Assembly: GCA_002491565.1 (NCBI GenBank)
Contig: DKWE01000084.1
Span: forward strand, 4,279-68,278
DNA: 64,000 bases
From: Lachnospiraceae bacterium UBA7160
Lineage (GTDB): Bacteria > Bacillota > Clostridia > Lachnospirales > Lachnospiraceae
Reading direction: 5' to 3'
Shown: positions 57,768 through 64,000 of the stretch, in pieces
Position numbering within the stretch: position 1 is the stretch's first letter
Layout of the letters: every line of letters begins with the position of its first letter
Notes under the pieces: generated by a model
Database searches by the model: none
What the model was told of the DNA's origin: nothing
What the model saw: only the letters and a program-made list of their open reading frames with translations
Program-made: the position numbers and the translations under genes

Positions 57768-60668
57768 CTATTTCACACAGATTATAGTCTCCAGACGAAT
57801 GTCATCGCTGGCTGCTCCGACGAAGATCCGCCGCTCCCCCAGGATGCGGTCCCACTTGCCAAGCGATCCATCCGGGCCCTCTGAAAGCTTCTCAGCCGCA
57901 TTCCAGCAGCAGAGCATTTCCGGTTCGATGGTCAGCTCAACGCGGCGTGTTTCGCCGGGCTTTATATGTTTCACCCTGCTGTATCCCACAAGCTGCTTCT
58001 CGGCCATCTGCATAAATTCCGGCACGTCACCCTTTCCAAGATAGAGCTGAACCACTTCGTCTCCTGCCAGAGCGCCGGTATTGGTTACGTCACATCGAAC
58101 GGTGAAGGTATCTCCCTCCTCCGCCACATTCAGATTCTTATAATCGAAGGTAGTATAGCTCAGGCCATGACCGAACGCGTACATCGGCTTCACCCCATAG
58201 CGGTCATGCCAGCGATATCCGGTGAAAATTCCTTCGCTCATCTCAACGGTTTTTTCGCCGTTTCTGAGAAATCCGGTGTCCCGCTTCCTGCGGTGAAGCG
58301 GCGTATCCGTCAGAGGCGTATCTTCCGGATGACGCGGCCAGCTCTGGTTCAATCTGCCTGACGGATTGGTAATCCCCATCAGAATTTCCGCCAGAACACG
58401 GGGACCCTCCTGCCCCGGCATATAAGTGTTTATAAGCGCATCTGCATCATCTGCCCACTCGCCGATGGCTCTTGCATTGGAAGTCTGCAGCACTACGATA
58501 AATTTGCTTCCTGCCTTTCGATGGGAAAGCGCCTCCCGCAATAACGCCTTCTGCTCATCGGCGAGCGTAAGGCGGCAGTCGTTGTCTGTTTTCCCATGCA
58601 GATTGCCATTTTCAAGGACGCTGTCATGTGCAAACCAGATGACGGTGTCTGCTCCGCGAACCGCATCCAGAGCCTCTCTTCGATCCTTCTCCCTGCGGGC
58701 AGGCGTCATCCACGCGGCACGGATCTGCAAATCCTTATCCTTCACACACTGCCTTGCAAATACGGTAATCGGATACGCTTTTCCCGCTTCCAGCGTCACC
58801 TTCGCAGAGACAATTCCCATTCCCTCCGGTGTACACACGATGCTCTCCCACGGCCACTGTGCCCATTCCCGGATTTTATTCTTTCCGATCACCTGCCATG
58901 CGCCGTCGATCTGTATCAGGAACGTACTCTGCCCGCCAATACATTGCAACTGCAGAATGTACTCTCCGCTTTCTTCCGGAACCAGCACACCATTCCAGGT
59001 AAAGGCTACGCCATCTGTAAAAGCCGTGCCGTTCGGACCGTTGCGCCAGTGTTTGCAGGGATGTCCATCTTCCTCTGTTCCAACGGTAAAGTTCAGAACC
59101 TCGTCCACCCCACAGGGATCACCGGCAGATACACCTTCCGGCAGCGCCGTGTCCGGAGCATTGTAATGGTAACCACTGAGACCCGTGTCGACCTCCTCGC
59201 CCTCTTCATCCAGTCCGATGTAGCCGTTGAATGCAGCGCCTGCACCGCCGGCATCCTCCTGAATCTCTTCCTTCCTGCAGTCCTCGTCCAGGATTCCCCA
59301 GGTACGCTTCAGTCCGTGAAGCTTCCGCGTCTCATCCTGATACAGGCAGGATGCAGGTATCACATCGCCCACATAATCGATGCCCGGATAGGCTTCCACA
59401 TGCTTGCCGGTAAGCTCCTCCAATGCCTGACCGACTGGAATCATGCGCGACAGAGTACCATAGCTCCGCTCCTGTCCCTCACCGCACACAGGGTATTTTG
59501 CCCCGAGCCCACACAGTACGGTATGCTCCAGGTCCTTCGCAGTAAGCGGCAGGGCATGGTTATCGTTTTTCATCAGCACGATTCCTTCGCGCAGAATGTC
59601 ACGGCAGATCGCTGCGTTGCGTTCCGGCAGACCAGCCTGCTTCGCCTCCTCATAGCTCCACGCCATCTGAATCGGCAGCGGATGATTCTCATCCACCTTT
59701 GCCCTGCCGTCATCATCCAGCTCCACCAGCGACAACAGTCCTGCTGCGGCCATGCTGTGGAGAATCCTTCTCACCGACGTATCGATCTCGTCAAAGCTGT
59801 AATCTCCCTTGCGCAAATGGCGGAATATGTGCTTTCGGTCATTGTAGGCCGGGAACGGCATCTCAATATCCATCCCCTTGTTGAGTGTGAATTTGTGTAC
59901 GGACCCCCAGTCGCTCATCATTGCTCCCTGGAATCCCCACCAGCCGCGAAGCACATCCTCATTGAGGTGGCGATTCGCCGACATATATTCCTCGTTGATA
60001 TAGTTATATGCATTCATGATGCAGCCTGCGCCGCCCTTGCGGATGGCCCACCGGAAGGGGCGCAGGTACACCTCATGCAGCGTCTGCTCATCAACCACCG
60101 CGCGCGGATAGCAGGATGCGCTCTCCCCCGCTAAGTTCGCCGCCGCATAATGCTTCAGGGTGCCGACCGCTCCGTTTTCCTGCATGCCCCGGACTTCCGC
60201 CACGGCCATACGGGAAGCCACGTAGCTGTCCTCACTCTTCATATCCTTATTGCGCCCAAAATGCGGAGACCGGATTACATCAACCTGCGGAGCCAGAACA
60301 AAGTTGCCGGAACACGCCTGAGCCTCTGTGGCTGCTACTTTGCCAAAGGCATACGCCATCTCATCATCAAAGGTGCATCCCAGAAGGCTTGGCTGCGGCA
60401 GGCCTGTCGTATCCACGATGCCGGTAATGCCGGCCGGGCCGTCATACATCACTATCTCAGGAATGCCGAGACGCGGCACACCCCACATGTAGCCTGCATT
60501 CCCAAGCTTTCCCTTACATTCGGGTTCCCTGGAACCGCCAAGCAAAGACAGCTTTTCATCCAGAGTCAACGCAGCCACAAGGGCTTCCACCTTGCGCTCT
60601 GTGACCTCCGGCGGATCAAAGTGAATCTGATCTCGTGTTAAAAATTCCGGAAAACAAATACTTGTCAT
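57768..60668 (-). CDS. GH3 glycosidase with inserted PA14 domain, 966 residues
   Basis: A large cytoplasmic GH3 enzyme. Barrel residues about 25-330 have MYDGPAGITG, GTLKHYAAANLAGES and the nucleophile Asp in GAMMSDWGSVHKF. The second GH3 domain starts near residue 370 (GIVLMKNDNHALPL) and is split by a PA14-type sugar-binding insert (about 500-690, GVLVPEESGEYILQLQCIGG). It resumes at AVRGADTVIWFAHDS; an FnIII-like end (FTVRCDVTNTGALAGDEVVQ) closes it. Barwinski-type GH3/PA14 enzymes act as beta-glucosidases or xylosidases. It lies 34 bases after the esterase gene and 30 before the DUF5605-like gene. Confidence 0.93.
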   Translation of the reverse strand: MTSICFPEFLTRDQIHFDPPEVTERKVEALVAALTLDEKLSLLGGSREPECKGKLGNAGYMWGVPRLGIPEIVMYDGPAGITGIVDTTGLPQPSLLGCTFDDEMAYAFGKVAATEAQACSGNFVLAPQVDVIRSPHFGRNKDMKSEDSYVASRMAVAEVRGMQENGAVGTLKHYAAANLAGESASCYPRAVVDEQTLHEVYLRPFRWAIRKGGAGCIMNAYNYINEEYMSANRHLNEDVLRGWWGFQGAMMSDWGSVHKFTLNKGMDIEMPFPAYNDRKHIFRHLRKGDYSFDEIDTSVRRILHSMAAAGLLSLVELDDDGRAKVDENHPLPIQMAWSYEEAKQAGLPERNAAICRDILREGIVLMKNDNHALPLTAKDLEHTVLCGLGAKYPVCGEGQERSYGTLSRMIPVGQALEELTGKHVEAYPGIDYVGDVIPASCLYQDETRKLHGLKRTWGILDEDCRKEEIQEDAGGAGAAFNGYIGLDEEGEEVDTGLSGYHYNAPDTALPEGVSAGDPCGVDEVLNFTVGTEEDGHPCKHWRNGPNGTAFTDGVAFTWNGVLVPEESGEYILQLQCIGGQSTFLIQIDGAWQVIGKNKIREWAQWPWESIVCTPEGMGIVSAKVTLEAGKAYPITVFARQCVKDKDLQIRAAWMTPARREKDRREALDAVRGADTVIWFAHDSVLENGNLHGKTDNDCRLTLADEQKALLREALSHRKAGSKFIVVLQTSNARAIGEWADDADALINTYMPGQEGPRVLAEILMGITNPSGRLNQSWPRHPEDTPLTDTPLHRRKRDTGFLRNGEKTVEMSEGIFTGYRWHDRYGVKPMYAFGHGLSYTTFDYKNLNVAEEGDTFTVRCDVTNTGALAGDEVVQLYLGKGDVPEFMQMAEKQLVGYSRVKHIKPGETRRVELTIEPEMLCCWNAAEKLSEGPDGSLGKWDRILGERRIFVGAASDDIRLETIICVK

Positions 60669-60702
60669 AATTCCACCTCCTGCACTTCTCCCATTTCAGC
60701 AA

Positions 60703-62118
60703 TTAACCGATTCCGACCATTCGTTTTCTCTGCATTCCTACCCACTCCCAAATGGTTACCGGAGCGCCGTCTTCCATCACGAGGGTGCCGTCGAACTCGG
60801 TTCTGCATTCATTGTTCAGTACGTAATTCCATACCGCATGACTGAAGCCTTTGATCTTGCGGCCAAACTCATCACGAAACCTGTTCGGATCCCTAAAGAG
60901 CTGATCGTAGAAGGTAAGATGTACATTTGGTGCGCCGGCCGCTTTCAGACGCTTATAGGTTGGAACCGCAGTCTCGAACGGCGGTACCAGTTCATCCTTT
61001 TTACTATGTACGAACCAGAGCGGAATCCCGGCTAAAGCTGTCAGAGCCTCCCCGTCGATATTTTCGCTGTAAAATGCCTCACAAACCGGTACACCAGCTG
61101 CGAAGAACTCCGGATAATCGATAAGCATACGCACGGTCATGTAGCCGCCGTTGGACATACCGCTGATATAGATGCGATCCGTATCAACGGTGTCACTGTG
61201 TGCTGCGATGAACTCATCGATGCATGCCTTCAAAGGTTTTACATAAATACTCTTGTTGGATCTGCCGAGCTGCTCCACACCGTCATCCATCCATACAGTC
61301 GGACACTGTGGTACCAGTACATAAGCCTTGCCGCCAAAGTATACCTGATAATCCGGGATGCTTAAGTTATTGATCATGTTGGCAGCCTGCGGGATTTTCG
61401 GATCAAGCCCGCCTTCGCCTGCGCCGTGCAGCCAGATAACAACCGGAACTCTGGTATCAGGCTTCGGATCATAGTATCCGTAAGAGAGTGTCATATCCTC
61501 GGAAACATCGGCTACGATAAATGGGAACCGGGAACCGCTCCTGTTTTCTGCATAAGGGGTGAGAGGTCCGATCCAGCGCCTGGTGAACAGTTCTGCAGTC
61601 GCACACTCCCTGCCATCCATCACGGTCTTCCAGCCATTTAGCTGTGGTACATACTCATCTGCAAACTCGTCCCATACCAGTCCTGATTTCATCGGATCGC
61701 CGGAAATCGTCTTAAGCAGGGTGACGCGTACATCCATCTCCAGGAAACGGCAGCGAAGCACATTTCCCTCAACACGTTTCAGGAGTATACTTTCTTCCGG
61801 CACGAGGGCTACAAACTTGCTTCGTGCTAAGCCCTGACAGCCATCGGCACCCTTGACAGCGGCCAGATCACGGCCGGTTTCATCACAGATATACGCACAG
61901 GTAACTGCGACATTTCCCTGATGGATCGTTTCTTTGCCGGTAAAGAAGTTGGACACCTTAAGCGGTTCGGTGCAGCCTGCATCTCTTTTGCGGATGAAAA
62001 GATGGAAATAATCCGGGCCAATTTCAGAACCGGATACCTCCCATGGCATCTCCAGAATAATTTTGATGATAGCGGAACCGGCTTCGGTTATGCCAGTTAC
62101 CAGACGGTAATTGTACAT
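60703..62118 (-). CDS. Two-domain esterase (CE1/PHB-depolymerase-like)
   Basis: A 471-residue protein, no signal peptide. An N-terminal beta domain (1-190) precedes an alpha/beta hydrolase with the oxyanion region VVIWLHGAGEGG, nucleophile Ser in ISGMSNGGYMT, Asp near VHSKKDELVPP and His in GFSHAVW. The layout resembles Ig-like plus CE1 esterases that free acetyl, feruloyl or other acyl groups from hemicellulose. ATG at 62116-62118 follows TATGGAGGATGCACA; the longer frame is rejected. It lies between pgmB (161 bases away, possibly with its own promoter) and GH3. Confidence 0.88.
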   Translation of the reverse strand: MYNYRLVTGITEAGSAIIKIILEMPWEVSGSEIGPDYFHLFIRKRDAGCTEPLKVSNFFTGKETIHQGNVAVTCAYICDETGRDLAAVKGADGCQGLARSKFVALVPEESILLKRVEGNVLRCRFLEMDVRVTLLKTISGDPMKSGLVWDEFADEYVPQLNGWKTVMDGRECATAELFTRRWIGPLTPYAENRSGSRFPFIVADVSEDMTLSYGYYDPKPDTRVPVVIWLHGAGEGGLDPKIPQAANMINNLSIPDYQVYFGGKAYVLVPQCPTVWMDDGVEQLGRSNKSIYVKPLKACIDEFIAAHSDTVDTDRIYISGMSNGGYMTVRMLIDYPEFFAAGVPVCEAFYSENIDGEALTALAGIPLWFVHSKKDELVPPFETAVPTYKRLKAAGAPNVHLTFYDQLFRDPNRFRDEFGRKIKGFSHAVWNYVLNNECRTEFDGTLVMEDGAPVTIWEWVGMQRKRMVGIG

Positions 62119-62279
62119 TGTGCATCCTCCATATGTCTTCGTTCGCCTTAAATAAGGACTCACCCCCGTTTTGTACTTCTGTTCTAAAGTATAGCCTCTC
62201 CGCGTAAACCCCACAAGAAACAAACCTTAGCACGCAAAGGTAAAAATATTTGTAAAAAGGGGCTGTGGCAAATTTATTT

Positions 62280-62912
62280 TCATAACGTTAAAATATCTGA
62301 AACTTTCTGTATTGGGAATGTTACCTGATCGTGAGTCGCCGCTTCTCCAATTCCTGCACTGCCAAATCCGCCTGCCACAGCTGCATCAATTCCGGCCAGG
62401 GCATCTTCAACTACCATACATTCTGACGGCTGTAAATGCAGCATATCCGCTGCCTTCAGAAATACTTCCGGATGCGGTTTCGAATGGGTGATATTCGTAC
62501 CGTCACTGACCGCATCAAAAAAATCTTCCAGCCCGATCTGCTTTAAAATGATTTTGGTATTCTTACTGGAAGACCCAATCGCCAACCGGACTCCGCGGTT
62601 CCGCAATTCCTCCAGGGTGCTCTTTACCTCGGCGGACAGATCCTTCGGTGACATCTGCAATAAAAGTTCTCTGTAGATGTCATTCTTCTGCTCTGCCAGG
62701 GCTTCTTTCTCAGCTGCGCTGTACTGCTTCGCACTCCTCTCTAAAATGATATCCAGGCTTGCCATCCGGCTTACCCCTCTGAGTCTGTTATTAATCTCCT
62801 CATCAAAATAAACCCCGATCCCATCTGCCATCTGTTTCCAGGCGCGATAATGATACTGATCCGTAAAGCAGATCACTCCATCCAAATCAAAAATAACTCC
62901 TTTAAACTTCAT
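62280..62912 (-). CDS. pgmB: Beta-phosphoglucomutase
   Basis: A 210-residue HAD-superfamily enzyme. Nucleophile and acid/base Asp pair in VIFDLDGVICFTD, substrate loop RLRGVSRMASLDIIL, phosphate Ser in AIGSSSKNT, and the metal-site Glu-Asp in MVVEDALAG. It converts beta-glucose-1-phosphate to glucose-6-phosphate, so a sugar phosphorylase (GH65 or GH94 type) would be expected nearby; none is in the window, and it may lie beyond the right edge. It lies 24 bases after the partial GH3 gene. A fragment of a second copy is at 56012-56082. Confidence 0.93.
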   Translation of the reverse strand: MKFKGVIFDLDGVICFTDQYHYRAWKQMADGIGVYFDEEINNRLRGVSRMASLDIILERSAKQYSAAEKEALAEQKNDIYRELLLQMSPKDLSAEVKSTLEELRNRGVRLAIGSSSKNTKIILKQIGLEDFFDAVSDGTNITHSKPHPEVFLKAADMLHLQPSECMVVEDALAGIDAAVAGGFGSAGIGEAATHDQVTFPIQKVSDILTL

Positions 62913-62936
62913 GATATCCAGTCTCCTGTCTGTTTT

Positions 62937-64000
62937 TTAAAATCTCGCTTCCGGAAGTCCGCAGAATGGATCGACCGGACTAATCCCTTTAAATTCGCTT
63001 CTTCCTACCAGTTTCTCTACAACACTTCGCAGCGTATACTCATTCTGTGAATATGCATTGATATAGGTGTGCATCTCAGGGGCATCATACAAATGATACG
63101 GATTGGCAAAGCTTACTGCCATCGTCGGGATCTCCTCATTCATCCACGGCATATTACAGTTCTCATATGCCTTCCAGTTTAACCGCACCGTTGTCTGGTT
63201 CGACACGGCCTGCAGATTAAAACAATACAGGAATAAATCATATTTCTCCCGGATTCCGGCAATACTCGGCGGGTTTGGGGACCACAGCATATCCAGCTCT
63301 TTTCCTGTCGGTTCAGACACGAGAAATCCTTCCGCTTCCAGCAACTGCTTCAATGCCTTTGCACAGCCTCCGGTATCTCCGGCACGTCCCTCACTCTCCA
63401 TGGAAAGAAGCGCAATCCGACGGTACTTTTCCGGCTTCAGCGGCAGGATTCCCGCCGTGTCCTTCACAAGAGTAATCCCTCTGTCCGCACATTCCTCCGC
63501 CCATCTCAGATGCTCCGCACATCGGAGTGTCTTCAATTCGCTTTCGTCAGGAATCAAGGTGCCGTTTTTCTTTTTCTCATGCAGCTTCAAAGAGGCTTTT
63601 AAGCCCAGAATCCGCTCCAGTGCTTCTTCCAGCCGTTCCTCTGTGAGAATTCCATTTTGATAGGCTTCCAGCATATAAGCGTAATCTTCCTCAAAATTCT
63701 CGTTAAACAGAATCATATCCAGCCCGCGCATAATGCAGGCAGGTATCGCCTCTTTCCGCTTCATTGCGGTGGCAAACCCCAGCATGGTAGTCGCATCACT
63801 GACAATCAGGCCGTTGAATCCAAGCCGTTCCCGGAGCAGCCCCTTCAGGAGTTCTTCCGAGAGTGTTGCCGGCTGGTATGCGGTCCGCTCATCGGCCTCC
63901 GGATTGATTTTCTTCACCCACTCCGGCTGTGCAATATGTCCGACCATGACGGTCTGGGCCCCGTCCTCAATTAATATCCGGTAATTCCTCCCGTATGTAT
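62937..64000 (-). CDS. GH3 glycosidase (NagZ-like branch), 5' part outside window
   Basis: 354 codons are visible and the frame is open to the right edge (NYRILIEDGAQTVMVGHIAQ continues past 63947). Features: PATLSEELLKGLLRERLGF and the nucleophile Asp in GLIVSDATTMLGF, then the second domain with GITLVKDTAGILPL. This branch of GH3 includes beta-N-acetylhexosaminidases and phosphorylase-like members. The catalytic His-loop lies outside the window, so the activity cannot be checked. First visible gene of the operon that continues with pgmB. Confidence 0.88.
   Translation of the reverse strand, partial: TYGRNYRILIEDGAQTVMVGHIAQPEWVKKINPEADERTAYQPATLSEELLKGLLRERLGFNGLIVSDATTMLGFATAMKRKEAIPACIMRGLDMILFNENFEEDYAYMLEAYQNGILTEERLEEALERILGLKASLKLHEKKKNGTLIPDESELKTLRCAEHLRWAEECADRGITLVKDTAGILPLKPEKYRRIALLSMESEGRAGDTGGCAKALKQLLEAEGFLVSEPTGKELDMLWSPNPPSIAGIREKYDLFLYCFNLQAVSNQTTVRLNWKAYENCNMPWMNEEIPTMAVSFANPYHLYDAPEMHTYINAYSQNEYTLRSVVEKLVGRSEFKGISPVDPFCGLPEARF

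Noticed and set aside
58596..60134. 512-codon plus-strand open frame
   Set aside because: Antisense to the PA14-containing GH3 gene, which has complete catalytic motifs.
1..64000. CRISPR arrays, tRNA or rRNA genes, riboswitches, intact insertion sequences
   Set aside because: None was seen by reading; no spaced direct repeats, no cloverleaf-type TTCGA-loop context outside coding genes, and no transposase frame. A covariance-model search would be needed to exclude small RNAs.

Overview
The window looks like chromosome of a gut- or rumen-type Lachnospiraceae (Clostridia, Bacillota). Support: GGAGG-type ribosome sites, mid-40s to 50% GC by eye, LplB/LplC-type sugar permeases, AraC-type response regulators with YesM-like kinases, a CotH/VTC/DUF4956 cluster, an AAA-ATPase/PD-(D/E)XK protein, and many GH3 enzymes. 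Genus cannot be fixed from the sequence alone. No rRNA, tRNA, CRISPR array, phage or intact insertion sequence was seen.

Layout. (1) 1-6896, minus strand: an operon of TTG-started carboxylesterase, AbrB-type membrane protein, SDR, a sugar-binding protein broken by an in-frame TAG, two LplB/LplC-type permeases and a partial ThuA-like gene, with a divergent LysR regulator at 7027. (2) 8.0-16.2 kb: mixed genes: GH29 fucosidase, an orphan PF04392 binding protein, AlsT symporter, MarR-DegV pair, AraC/GyrI-like regulator, BlaI. (3) 15.4-17.0 kb: a decayed beta-lactam response locus, with intact blaI and operators but truncated blaR1 and a scrambled penicillin-binding protein. (4) 17.2-20.5 kb: VTC polyphosphate polymerase, DUF4956 and CotH operon.

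(5) 20.6-44.3 kb: a large glycan-use locus. A sensor kinase (42503, plus) and an AraC-type response regulator (25801, plus) bracket a minus-strand operon: CBM9-like protein, solute-binding protein, GH3, two permeases, GH3, ATPase, then a carrier protein, adenylation enzyme, MBOAT acyltransferase, SGNH protein and a second adenylation enzyme. Beyond the regulator lie a beta-helix protein, a second CBM9-like protein and a third GH3. The five-gene dlt-like cassette joined to a sugar transporter, with two adenylation enzymes that differ at the amino-group-binding position, is the best candidate for an undescribed system: a glycan or envelope acylation pathway controlled with oligosaccharide uptake.

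(6) 44.6-54.0 kb: accessory genes with much rearrangement: AAA-ATPase, DUF1801, SDR, a 5'-truncated metallo-hydrolase facing a 5'-truncated Fe-S aldo/keto reductase, HxlR regulator with acetyltransferase and DUF1349 protein, and a zinc macrodomain-sirtuin pair. (7) 54.0-64.0 kb, minus strand: a hemicellulose oligosaccharide operon without signal peptides: GH3 (partial), beta-phosphoglucomutase, esterase, PA14-containing GH3, DUF5605-like hydrolase and GH51 arabinofuranosidase. Fragments of sirtuin and phosphoglucomutase genes lie between the last two.
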